Shown here: in pieces, positions 45,522-57,073 of the stretch
Layout of the letters: the number at the start of each line of letters is the position of its first letter
Numbering within the stretch: position 1 is the first letter of the stretch
DNA from: Drosophila persimilis
Lineage: Eukaryota > Arthropoda > Insecta > Diptera > Drosophilidae
Direction: 5' to 3'
NCBI RefSeq assembly: GCF_003286085.1
Contig: NW_020825288.1
Location: 5,828,001 to 5,892,000 of the forward strand
DNA: 64,000 bases
The notes under the pieces: generated by a model
What the model was told of the DNA's origin: nothing
Seen by the model: the letters and a program-made list of their open reading frames with translations, nothing else
The model's database searches: none
Position numbers and translations under genes: made by a program

Positions 45522-48500
45522 ATGGAACACGGCGCCGAACCACAGCTTGCGTCCCAGCAGGATGAGCAGCGGCAGTTTATTTGCGGCGTGATCGAAGGCT
45601 TCTACGGCCGCCCCTGGACTACGGAGCAGCGCAAGGGCCTATTTCGCAAACTCAAGTCGATGGGAATGGATTCGTACATGTACGCACCTAAAGACGACTA
45701 CAAACACCGAGCTTACTGGCGAGAGCTGTACACGGTTGAGGAAGCGGATCATCTATCCAGTAAGCAGGTGCTTCACAGTGTTCTCTTTCTTTTTTGTTCA
45801 TAATTTCTCTGCCTTTAGGTCTGATTGCGGCCGCAAAGGAAGCCGGCATTGCCTTCTACTACGCTTTGTCGCCCGGACTGGACATGACCTATAGCAGTCC
45901 GAAGGAGATAGCGACGCTAAAACGGAAGTTGGATCAGGTCTCGCAATTCGGATGCGAGGCGTATGCCTTGCTTTTCGACGACATTGAATCGGAACTGTCC
46001 AAGGTCGACAAGGAGGTGTTCCAGACGTTTGCCAATGCCCATGTGTCGGTTACCAATGAGATTTTCACCCACTTGGGCAGTCCCAAGTTCCTGTTCTGTC
46101 CAACGCAGTATTGTGGCACCCGTGCTGTGCCGACAGTCCAAGAATCGGAGTACTTAAACACCCTGGGGTCAAAGCTCAACAATGACATCGATATTCTCTG
46201 GACGGGAGATAAAGTAATCTCAAAGACAATATCCATTGAATCCATACAGGAGATAACGGAGGTCCTACGCCGTCCTCCGTGCATCTGGGACAATTTGCAT
46301 GCCAACGACTACGACCAGAAGCGTGTGTTCCTGGGCCCGTACACAGGCCGATCGCCCGAGCTGATCCCCCACCTGCGTGGAGTGATGACCAATCCCAACT
46401 GTGAGTTCTACGCCAACTTTATTGCTATCCACTCGCTGGCCTCTTGGTCGCGCTGCAGCATGGATTCCAAGATGAACAGCTCGCTGAGCTCCGATATCAA
46501 GCTGGAGACTGAAAATGAGGATGAAATGCCCACGGAGTTTATATCTAAAAACGTATATCATCCACGAGTGGCTCTCAAGTAAGTCTGAACATCGTTTTGC
46601 TGGGTTTTGTCCTACTAAAAACTATTTTAGGAATGCCATTTCGGATTGGCTGCCGGAATTCTTTGTGGAGAAGGAGGCCTGGGGACCCATAACCAAGCCA
46701 CAGCCGCAAGTTCAAATGGTTATGCCCATTATACCGATCATACCATCGATCAATACCTGCATGAGCCTGACGACCACCACAACCACATCGACAAACACCC
46801 GGACTGTGCCCGAAGTGAACACCACCCAGCTGCAGGCATTGGCAGATGTTTGCAGCACTGTCAGCTCCTCTATGACCCCGATATCCAATCCGGTGATGAA
46901 CTCCCTGGTGTCGCCCACCAAAGTGGTCACCAATGATGACATTATTAATCCCATACCGACTACAGCGGCTTGCAACATTGAGCTGCCCAAAAAGATACCA
47001 ATCTCCATTGTTCCAGTGCCCATCATGGAGGCAAAGAGCGCTGAGGCTGAGTCTGTGGGCCTGAATTTGGGCAATCAAATCTTCGAGTCAATCGCATCCA
47101 GAGGTAATCCGGCAGAAGAATTGGAAATCGAATCAAAGGATCAAGAATTGGACGCATCTCTGGAGGAGGAGAAGCAGGAGCCTGTGGCCAGCCTCACCGT
47201 GGACACAATGCTGGATGACACAAGTCTGAGTCCGCTTAGCGGCGGCGGCAACGAGCCCATGGAATGTAGCAGCAGCATAGCCTCCCAGGTCTCTCCAAAG
47301 GAGGAGGAGATCACCAAGCTGGTCACCGATGATGTGCTCATGGAGTCTGTGAACGATGTGCACGTTAGTAAAGTCAAATTCGATCTTGGAACCAATTAAA
47401 GTCACTCTTCTTTTATTCGCAGAGCATGCATGTGGAAAGTACAACCTCTTCCCCGCTATCGAACACAGAAATGCGTGAACAGGATCATGAGTATGTGTTT
47501 GTTATTACCACAACATAAGTGTCAATCATCCTCTTCCTTGTGCTGTTTTCCAGAACGACTATGGAGGCATCAAAGATAACTACGGAAGATCTGGGATTAC
47601 TGTGTGATCTGTTCTATTTACCATTTGAACATGGCAGCCGGGCCCTCAAGCTGCTGGAAGAGTTCAACTGGCTGAAGACCAATGCGAATGTAATCCTGAA
47701 GGAGCGCTCCTCGGCAGGCGGCAGGGGGGAGGCCAGCAAGAGCACCAAACCCGAGGTAAGCGAGTGGATGCAACGGTGCGAGAACTTCGACGTGCTCTGT
47801 GGCAGCGTCGGGGAGCTGCTGATTAAAATAGCCAACTGCCAGAACAAGGAAATCTGCCATGAGCTTTACTCGTATGTGTGGGACATTTCTGGTGCTCTAT
47901 CGCTCCTGAACTGCTACATTAAATGGCTGGCCCTGGGTCAGTTCCCGCAGAACATGTCCTCCTATACGGAGGGTAGCTATACGTGTAAGTGTGCAGTGAG
48001 CATTGCTCAGGCTCCTAATGGAAAACTGACAAATCTTTTCCCCGCAGGGTTCAGCAAGGGTTGGAAAGAGGCCTTCATGTCGGGCGACCAAGAACCGTGG
48101 GTCTTTCGCGGCGGTCTGATTGCCGACCTGCAGCGTCTGATGCCTGTGGATTCTGGCAATGATCTGTTTGTCTACAAGTTGCCCGAGCAGCCAACGGCAA
48201 ACTATTATCTTCTGAGACCGTACCGTAATGCAGACGAGCTGGACGTGATCAACATCTGTACGCGCACATATCTGCAGTGGCACAGCGGACTGGATGGCGC
48301 CGACAACATCCACATCAACTTTCCCCTGCCCTCGAGCGTGGCCAATATTGTGGCCGACGCTATCGTTGGCCCATACATAACGCTCAATCCGCAGCTGTGT
48401 ATAGTGGCGTACGATGAAAACGGTGCTCTTGTGGGCTATGCCTGCGCAGCCTTGGACGTCACCGTATTTCGGCGTAACTTGCAAATGTGCTGGATGGCGG

Positions 48501-48889
48501 AGCTGCGTGAAAAGTATCCCAAAACTATGCACGAGCTGGACGGCGATGACGAGTCAAGCGTTCAGCTGAACCAGCTACTTGCTCATTTTTTCGATCAGTT
48601 TCACAACAAGTACGATGAGCTGCAGGACTGTCCCGCCGAAGTGAGCGCTACCTTTCCGGCCGTTCTGACTGCTGCCACTTTAAAGGAAGCCGAGGATCGT
48701 GATAGCGGTATCACCAAACGTATACTAACCGTCCTGCTGGCCGCCCTGCGTGCAAACGGATGCTTCGGTGTGCATGTCTGTGTGCCAGATCACGATCCCG
48801 GACAGTTAAACTTCTACACCAAGATCGGGTTCGTCGAGGTCTTTCGCGAGGAGAGAAGCAAGTGCATCTATTTGGGACGCCGTTTCTAG
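45522..48889 (+). CDS. Oga: O-GlcNAcase
   Basis: Six exons: 45522-45759, 45819-46578, 46631-47363, 47423-47490, 47554-47984 and 48048-48889; 1023 residues in frame. The GH84 catalytic domain begins [15 protein letters not shown] and holds the catalytic aspartates 133 and 134 in [10 protein letters not shown] long low-complexity Thr/Ser-rich insert follows, then the helical stalk region ([26 protein letters not shown]) and a C-terminal GNAT-like domain ([14 protein letters not shown]) thought not to be an active histone acetyltransferase. The enzyme removes O-GlcNAc from Ser/Thr of nuclear and cytosolic proteins, opposing the transferase Ogt (sxc). The last intron (47985-48047) is 63 bases with no stop in frame. 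Confidence 0.93.
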
Positions 48890-49199
48890 CATCAACAGTT
48901 TCGCGGGTTTCGCCGTTTTTCTCTGTGGTAAAGTGTCAATTTCCTCGCCCAGTGTTCCTTAATATTCTGTATTCCGGCTAGCCTCGCTACAGCTCATCCC
49001 CCGTCCTGCTCCCTTTTTGTATTTTCGTACAATTTTGTATTACTGACCAACTAAATGGTTCAGTGGGATTCGCTGCGCCCGTGCGTAGCCCTCTGACAGT
49101 CGGTCTCCTCGTCTCTCAAGCATTTATTTTAAGGATAGTTTTTCTCAGCAAGAAGAACAATAAAACTACACTATTTAATAATAAATGCAGCTTTATTGC
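48890..49199. other. Oga 3' UTR
   Basis: 3' UTR of Oga, convergent with the methyltransferase gene. An AATAAA-type signal lies at about 49159. No gene seen. Confidence 0.6.
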
Positions 49200-49908
49200 T
49201 CAACTGTTGCCGCTCACTTGTCGGGTCTGCTTGTTCAGGTCATAGAACCACACCGTGTTCACCCCATCCTCAATGATGCGCTCCGGCTCCAGGTTGGGCA
49301 GCTTAAAGCGGCACGCGATGATCTTGGTATTGTGCGGGCACTCGGCGATTAGTTTGTGCTCCAAGTCCTTCATCATTTGCTCCACACCGAATATAACAAC
49401 AAAGTTGTAATCTTTGATGTTGAACTTCCACAGGTCACGACGGTAGAAGCTGGCCTGCCTGGTCACGCCGTGACGAAGCGCCGACAAGCGCGAGTAGTAG
49501 ACAAGCCAGGGATTCAGCTCCACTCCATCGGTTTTCAGACCCTTTGTATGCTGGGCCGCCGCTGAAATGGATTACATAAGATAACATAAAGGGGGCCGGT
49601 CGATCTGTTGTGCAAAAAAGGATCAACTTACCAAGCACGATGCGACCGTCGCCCGAACCAATGTCCAACAGCTTGCCGGTGGCATTTTTTGGCAGAAAGC
49701 TAAGGACATTCTGCATTTGTTCTGTGGTCGCCGGTACATAAGGTAGGCATATCTTGCGGAAAGCAGGAGCTACAAACGAGGCGCACACAATTGATAGTCC
49801 GATCCCCACACCACCTGTGGCTGCGATTAGGATTTTTCCACCAGTTGACATGCCCTTTCTAGGGGCTTTTTGAATGGATTTTTGGCCACCATCGCTTAGA
49901 ATTTCCAT
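49200..49908 (-). CDS. Atpsckmt: ATP synthase c-subunit lysine methyltransferase homologue (FAM173/ATPSCKMT)
   Basis: Two exons from the ATG at 49908: 49632-49908 and 49200-49561, giving 212 residues. A hydrophobic N-terminal segment (ILIAATGGVGIGLSIVCASFV) fits a mitochondrial or membrane anchor. The S-adenosylmethionine motif I is LLDIGSGDGRIVLAAA, followed by the acidic GVELNPWLV (motif II) and FNIKDYNFVVIFGV. The vertebrate relatives methylate a lysine on the ATP synthase c-ring or ANT in mitochondria. The upstream in-frame codon at 49926 is a TTG, so the ATG at 49908 is preferred. Divergent from Nelf-A. Confidence 0.85.
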
Positions 49909-50451
49909 TCCGAATTGAGATTTCAAAAAAATCGAGCACCTACTGTTGCCAAATCAGCTATTTTAAAGCTAGTTCTGGCAATTATTATTAGCCGGACATC
50001 TGGCTATTTATAATAAATATATAGCTTTATTTTGTTTGTCCCAAAATTCAGTAATTGACTAAATATACAAAATTATATGAATTAAAATAATTATCTTGTT
50101 GAATTTTTTTGAATTCAAATTTAGCTATTTATTTAACAAAACAACGTAAAGAACATCGTATACGTTGTTCAGAGTTGCAAATTATATCGCTGTAAACATC
50201 GACTGGTTTGGCCTAATCGATATATCGCGACGCTGTACAACACATGTGGCAACACTTTTTTCATCATTTTATGTGTGCGTGTGCGTGCGCTGCCTATTAC
50301 AATTTTCGAAGGATTTTACGTGTGTTTTGTTGTCGTTAAACATAATTAAAAGTGGGAAATTCAATTAAATAGTGTCGCGCAAGTGTACGGGACTTCGTTT
50401 AACGCTAAAACTTGTATGTGCTCCGCGCGGGGATTGGCGTAAACGTAAAAA
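49909..50451. promoter_or_regulatory. divergent Atpsckmt / Nelf-A promoter
   Basis: Mostly AT-rich. ATCGATA at 50216-50222 followed by ATCGCGA, then GTGGCAACACTTTTT near 50246. These resemble DRE and other constitutive promoter signals. Nelf-A 5' UTR lies from roughly 50280 on. No other gene. Confidence 0.5.
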
Positions 50452-53400
50452 ATGGCGAACGTAAGGGACAGCGACACATCACTGTGGCTGCATAATAAAC
50501 TGGGAACATCAAACGATTCGTGGATAAACGGTTCAATATGCTCGCAATTAAACAAAGAAGTTTTGCGCAACATCAAGGAATGCTTTCCCGATTTGCAGAC
50601 GCAGGTTAAACTGAAGTTGCTGCTCAGCTTCCTGCATATTCCGCGCCGTCTGGTGGAAGAGGTAAATGGCTGACGTTGGTGTAAAAAAAAATGAATGAGA
50701 AAAAGTGCATGAAAACGAACGTGGGTGCGCCGAAGTGTATATACCCTTGCAGTTCGCTGCAGTGGGTCTAGTTATGTAAAAATGATACTAAAGTACAGTT
50801 TCTAAGGTGAATTGCTTAGAAAAAAGTGTAGATCTAGTTGGCTTTTAATCCAGCTCAAGAGTCTATGTAGTTTAGTTTGTGGCATGTGCGTACTCCCACC
50901 TGCAAGGGTATAAAGAACGAGTACACCAGAACACACACACACACGCGCACTTTGGTGAAATACAATTAATGCTGTAAATAACCGTAAATTGTGATATGGA
51001 CTTGTAAATCTGATCAGATAGGGCATGGGTTGGCTCCTCGTTTATCTGAGTCAATCATTTAATGTTTTTCGGGCTCCTAGTGGGGAAATAAATATTAACA
51101 AAATGTTTCCCGCCACTTCTACTTTTGTGTACACATTGTTCTCTCTCTACCAATCTCCCTCTCTCGCTATTTCTCTCTCTCTCGGTATGTGTTTGTGTTT
51201 GTGTACGTGAGTGGGTGGGTTCGTGAGTGTTGTGCGCCCAATTATTACCTGTTTTTAATGTTTTTTTGTTTGCATTTACAGTGGAAGGCCGAGCTCGAGG
51301 AGGTGATTGAGGTGGCCGGTCTCGACTCGGAGCTGTGGGTCTCCATGCTGGCCGAGACGATGAAGACGTTTCCGGCCACGAGCTCGCTGAACACAGAAAT
51401 CTCCGACTACGAGGACACGCGTCCCATCTTCACAGACATGGTCAATGATTTGCGAAAATTGGTGAACAAGCATTCCGACCTGGGAATGCTGCCCCTGGAG
51501 TGTCAGTACCTAAATAAGAATGCGTTGATCTCAGTGGTAGGTGGAAAAACACATTTTATCTTAATTTTTGGCATTAAATTATCATTTTGTTGTATAGGTT
51601 GGACAGCAGCCAGCCCCCGTGAAGCATTTCACACTGAAGCGCAAACCGAAGAGCGCCCAACTGCGGACAGAGCTGCTGCACAAGTCGGCGGATGCGCAAT
51701 CGTCGCTGAAGAAGGGCTCGGCCCCTACGATTCCGCTGCGATCGCGCGGCATGCCCCGCAAGATGACAGACACCACGCCCCTCAAGGGCATACCCTCCCG
51801 CATGCCCACCACAGGTTTTCGTTCGGCCACCGTGCCAGCCAACGCAGCACAGCGACCCAATCTTAGTCGGACACCCGCCGGCCGCAAGGATGGCGGCATC
51901 AAGCTCATCGAGTTCACAGAGCAGCCGCTGGGCTATGCGGCGGCCAAGAAGCGCAAGCGTGAGCAGCAGCTGGAGGAGCAGCAAAAGAACAAGGAGAAAA
52001 AGGAGCAGGCCGCCGCGGCGGCTGCATCCGCTGCGGCAGCAACCGCAGCGGCCAGCGCTGGCGATAGTCCGCCCACAGATGCGGCGACTGCCAGCGGTGG
52101 TGAGACGCCTGTCACGCCTACATCGGCCAACAACAGCTTCGAAATCAAGATGGAGCCGCAGGGGCTTAACCAAAGCTCTGGCAGCCTGGAGGAGCCGCAG
52201 GACGATGACTTCAAGGTGCCCGAACTGGCCGGCAAAACTGCGATGGCGATGGAGTGCGATCCGGAGACGCCCGAGTATGCAACAGCCACGCTGGACTTTG
52301 CACAGGCCCCGGCCACTGTGGTGGCCGAACCGCAGGCGGCCAAAACGCCAGCAGTCGAGGCTACTAAGAAAACGCCGCGCAAGAAGCTGAACAACAACAA
52401 CAATAACAACAACAACAGCTTTAACCATACACCAAAACGGATTAAGCAGGAGATCGAGATCAAGAGCGAGGAGATCATTGTGCCCGCCACCATAAAGCTG
52501 GAAAAGATCGAGGTGTCGCCATCGCAGAAGCAACAGCAGCAGCAACGTGTCATTATACAGCAGCAAGAGCCAGCAGCAGCAGCGCAGCGCACGCCCCATT
52601 TGCTCATCCGCACGTCTCCGCAGAAGCGACAGAACAACACGGCGGCCACTGCGACTGCAGCAACAACAACAACCGTGGGCAACACCACAATCAAAATGGA
52701 AAAACTGGACATAAAGCCCATGCTGCGGCCCACAGCATCGCCATCAACTAGCACAGGGACCACCACAACCACCATACTCACCCCGCAGCAGCTGAGGCAA
52801 GCGGCCAATCCGTTGGCCAATTTGCCCAATAATATATCCGTAAAGATAACATCTACAAAGGCTAAAGCGGCCGCTGCGGCTGCGACTGGAACGACGGCAA
52901 CGGCGGCAAGCGGCAGTCAGGGCCAGGGCCAAGCGCAGCAGATACAGATCCAGCAGTCGGCGCAGCAACATCAGCCCATTCTGATCAACAGCTCGACGCC
53001 CGTCATCCTGGCCTCGTCGCCCAGTGCTCAGCGAGCGGTAAGTTTAACCAAAAGTTGTCTTCCTTGTGGCTTGTCACTAATTTTCCCCTCTTTTACCAGC
53101 AGAAGTCATTGGCTACGGCAAGCAGCAGCGGCACCACCACCACAACAATACCGTCACAAGCCATAAAAACGATGCCGCTGAGCCAACTGAAGACGGCCAC
53201 AAACAGTGGCCCGGTGATAATATCGCAGACGATCATCCAGCCAGCAAAGAGGGCTCAGCAGCAGGCTGGAACATCGAGCGCAGCAGCGGCAGCCTCCCAG
53301 CAACAGCAGCAGCAGCTGCAGCAGCAACAGCAACAGATTCAACAGCAGCATTTGGTCACATCTCAACAGCCACAACAACAGCAGCAACAGACGCAGTATA

Positions 53401-55250
53401 TACTGGCCACACCCCAGCAGCATCAGCAGCAACAGCAACAGCAGACGCAGCAGCAGCAGCCGATGCTGCCGACGCTGACATCATTTACACACGGGCGTCC
53501 ATTGCCGCAAACGACAACGCTTTACCAGACCACGGCCGGCGGCAATGGTCAGACACCCACCAAGATATTGCTGAAGACCACGGGAACGTCGGGTGTGGTG
53601 ATGACACCAGTGCGCCAGCAGCAGCTGCAGCAGCAGACAACAACTGTGGTCTCATCAAACCCCCCGCCACTGGTGGCAACGTCCGCTGCAGTGGGCGCCG
53701 GGCAGTCGACGACACTGAACATCCAGAACGTTCAGCTGCCGAACAGACCGGTCACCATTCAGCCCGCGTCACAGGCCGCCCAGCAGCAGCACTTGCAGGC
53801 CCAGCTGCAGCAGCAGCAGCCCCATCCGCAGCACACAATCGTGGCCAATACGACGGCCACGCAGCAGCCAAAATTGTCGCAGGTCCTGATGCAGCCAACC
53901 AGCAACGTGGGACCAGGTGGCGTCTCAGCGCTCAATGTGTCGCCGACGACGGGCAAAAACAAAACGATTATACTCACCCAAAAGGGTGTCATACTACGGA
54001 ACATTGGCGGGGACATGTACCAGCAGATTCCCATCAGCAATGTGGGCGGCCTGCAGGGACTCGGTACCACGCTTATGACAACCACGGCGGCAGGTCCGCC
54101 CAGCCTGGTCAAGACCACACCGTCGACGGGCGTGCACATGCAACAGCAGCATTCGAGTCAGCCCGGAAAGCAGATGCTACCCACACTGATTCCAACCAGT
54201 TCGCTTGGCGGCCAGCACGTTATTGTGCAGCAGCAGCAGCCAAGTAATGTCATTGGAAATGTAAGTGCAAGTCCAGCTGCAAAGCTGCTGTTCGTTATAC
54301 ATTTTTATTAGCCGTATTTAACGATTTAAAATCCATTTGAATATCAGTCCCCGCAACAGACCATCATACGGCCGGTGATGACGAACGTTGGTGGAGGCTT
54401 GACCACGCTGCCGCAGGGCCTGACGCTGATACAGCGGCCGGGCCAGCAGCCGCAGCTGGTGCAGGTGCAGGCGGCGCCGAACAGTACGCAGCGAACGATT
54501 ATTACCCAATCGGCCGCTGCGGCAGTAACGGCACCGCAACAGCAGCCGCGCCAGCAGCAGCAGCAAATACTGCTTCAACACAAACCAGCTCCGACTCTGC
54601 AGCAGCGATTGGTCACCTCCACGAACAGTGCCGGCCAACAGGGCACCCCGAATGCGGTCCTACCGCGCACTGTGCAGGTCCAAGTGCAAGCACAGCAGCA
54701 ACAGCCGCAGCAGCAACAAGCAGCACAACAGCAGCAGACGCAACAGGCACCACAACGGCGGGGACTATCGCTTTCTGTAAGAATTGCCAGGGACTTTAAG
54801 GTTTTACTTCAATTTGACTTATCGCTTAATCCCTTTCAGAATGAGCATGTACATAAAGCCCATGAAATGTTCCGCAAGGCAAATCGTGTCTCCCGGCCCG
54901 ACAAGGCCCTCATTCTGGGCTTTATGGCGGGTCTGCGTGAGAATCCGCGACCCAATAATGAAAACGTGTTGGTCATTAAATTGGGCGAATCAGAGGTAAG
55001 GCTTACTTTTCATTCGTTTCGGAATAAGCCCAAGCATATTCCTCCGATCCAACGCTGTTGGGCGTTTATTTTCTATCAACTCTTAACAATAATTGAATTT
55101 TTGTTTCACTTGATGCAGGAAAAAGTGCGGCAGGACGACGGCAACACGACGCTGTGTCTTGTGGAATCGCATATTCGGCTTGACTACAACACCGGCGAGT
55201 GGAAGACATTCCAGAATTATCGGATGCAGGATCAGACGGCCGCCTCATAG
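50452..55250 (+). CDS. Nelf-A: negative elongation factor A
   Basis: Seven exons: 50452-50661, 51282-51536, 51598-53037, 53100-54260, 54348-54776, 54840-54995 and 55119-55250; all junctions are phase 0 and the product is 1260 residues. The conserved N-terminal domain (WLHNKLGTSNDSWINGSICSQLN, then LLSFLHIPRRLVEEWKAEL) is the part that binds NELF-C/D and RNA polymerase II. A basic stretch (HFTLKRKPKSAQLRTELLHKS) follows. The middle 800 residues are Gln/Ala/Thr/Asn-rich with many homopolymer runs. The end (NEHVHKAHEMFRKANRVSRPDKALILGF to QDQTAAS) is a conserved C-terminal domain. NELF with DSIF holds polymerase in promoter-proximal pausing, a process first worked out at fly Hsp70. Confidence 0.93.
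50740..50912. mobile_element. small MITE-like element with 13-bp terminal inverted repeats
   Basis: TATACCCTTGCAG at 50740-50752 and its exact inverse CTGCAAGGGTATA at 50900-50912 bound a 173-bp non-coding block inside the first Nelf-A intron. TATACCCTTGCAG-type ends are frequent in dispersed non-coding repeats of Drosophila. No coding content. Confidence 0.65.
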
Positions 55251-57073
55251 TCCACAAGGGTCATACGCATAGTGCGCAGCACTAAGTAGAACAGGCAGCC
55301 GAACCAGCTGAAGCTGAAGCTGAAATATGCGTATATGGATTTTGGTTTGTCATCCGTTCGGCACCGACACCGTCTCCGTCGCTGTCACCAAGAGCGGCGT
55401 CGCTGCCCCTTCAATTAGGTTACTAATCATCCGCTCCCTTCCCATTTTACCCAGCACGATATCCCTAACTAGCCCCAGCACAGAGCTCACAATCCCATCC
55501 CCCAAGAAACGCTGGAGATAATGAAAACTATAAAGTAATAATTAAGGTAAATTAGCTGTACAGTTGTTTAGTATATAGTAAAGACTAGCGCTTAAAACAT
55601 GTAGTAAACATGACCCCTCCCCCCCTTTATACACAAATACCCAAGTTCTTATTAGGCAAACCCGCATCCCAAACCCTGAAAATATCCGACATGCATGCAT
55701 TCACTGTACTCTGGCTGAACGCTTCACTGGAGAGCAGTTGAAGTCGCCGGCCAGGCCAACAGTGAACGTTCGGACAGAACATACGCCCATTCGCATTCAC
55801 ATTTACACTCACATTTACACACAAAAAACAAAAACAAAACGTAAACTTTAAATCTGCATATATTTAGACGTGTATCTAGCATTATGTAATTATTATTGTC
55901 AAAGAAAATGTATAATTAACCTAGCAAGAACATAAAATTTAGAGCCCCACAAGAGCTCCGATATTCATTAAAAAAATCCAATGAAAAAATACACATAGCT
56001 ATAGAAGATATATTGTATACTAGCAAGTATATACTATATACCTATATACATATATGCATGTATGTATGAGCCACAACAAGATTAACCACAGAACAATTTA
56101 CTGATATCTTGAAATGCGTAATAGGAAAAAATAAAACCTAGCAGATGTATTTATGGCTTTAATGTTAACATCTACTGTATTTTTATTACCAATCTCTTGG
56201 GAAGAGGCGCGAAAAGAGAAAAACACCATACATTGAGTGTGCATGATAGGTGTTTTTTTTCTGTCCTCCCCAATTTCAACCCACTGGTTTAGGGCTACGA
56301 TCAAACAGCTATGACTGTATGTTTTATCCTCCTATAAACTTCATTTATTACTTACAACTTATACGTACCTTAAAGAGTCCTGCACGAGTGCCCACTGTGC
56401 AGAGTATCCAAAAACGTTTTGTGTTTCCTTTTCACACTATTTTCCAATTCATTTTCTTCCCTCCATTTGCTGACTCATTGACTAAAGGCATAACTGTCAA
56501 GTGACTTCTGTCATTTCGTAAAGAGAGGGTGTCTGTGGTGTCTCTCTCGTTGTATTCGTGGTGTGGAACGTGTGGATCATACAAATCGAAAGAAAATAAG
56601 ACTTCGGTAAGCAAACGACAAGGAGATTTTCGCATAATTTTCACTCGAAGCTTTTGCTCATTTCAAAAACAGCTAGTGTAATTGAAGGCTTTCTGTAACT
56701 TATATTTACAAGTTGTGTTACTTTATTACACACCTGAACGTATACATATTTAAGGCTTTTTTTTGAGCCCATTATTCTGGAATTTGAAACCTTTACCGCT
56801 CTCTTAGACATGCACCATACCATGATCAATTGAGCGCAAAGCACAATGAACCTCTCGACGTCGGCGTCAATTATCGATGTATATTTCTTTAATTGTCTCG
56901 AAATCGGATGCTTACAACTAGTCAACACAAACTTATGAACTTCATTAGACGTCACACTATGCAGTAGAATTTCTAGAGCTAATACTAAAGGGTAGCCTAC
57001 ACTAGGAAAATATAATACGTGATGCGGGTTAAATTCGCTGCAGATCTGGTTGTGGTCCCATGTCCATGCTGGG
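55251..57073. other. Nelf-A 3' UTR and ebony 3' flank
   Basis: AT-rich convergent gap between Nelf-A and ebony. It contains the Nelf-A 3' UTR and probably the ebony 3' UTR (to the left of 57073). Open frames here are short and unrelated to known families. No gene seen. Confidence 0.6.

Noticed and set aside
45794-45818. Upstream extension of Oga exon 2 giving an ATG-like start in an intron
   Set aside because: Open reading through the intron acceptor; the spliced form restores the conserved GH84 start.
51574-52599. 341-codon Leu-rich frame opposite Nelf-A
   Set aside because: Produced by reading CAG/GCC repeats backward; membrane-like look is an artefact.
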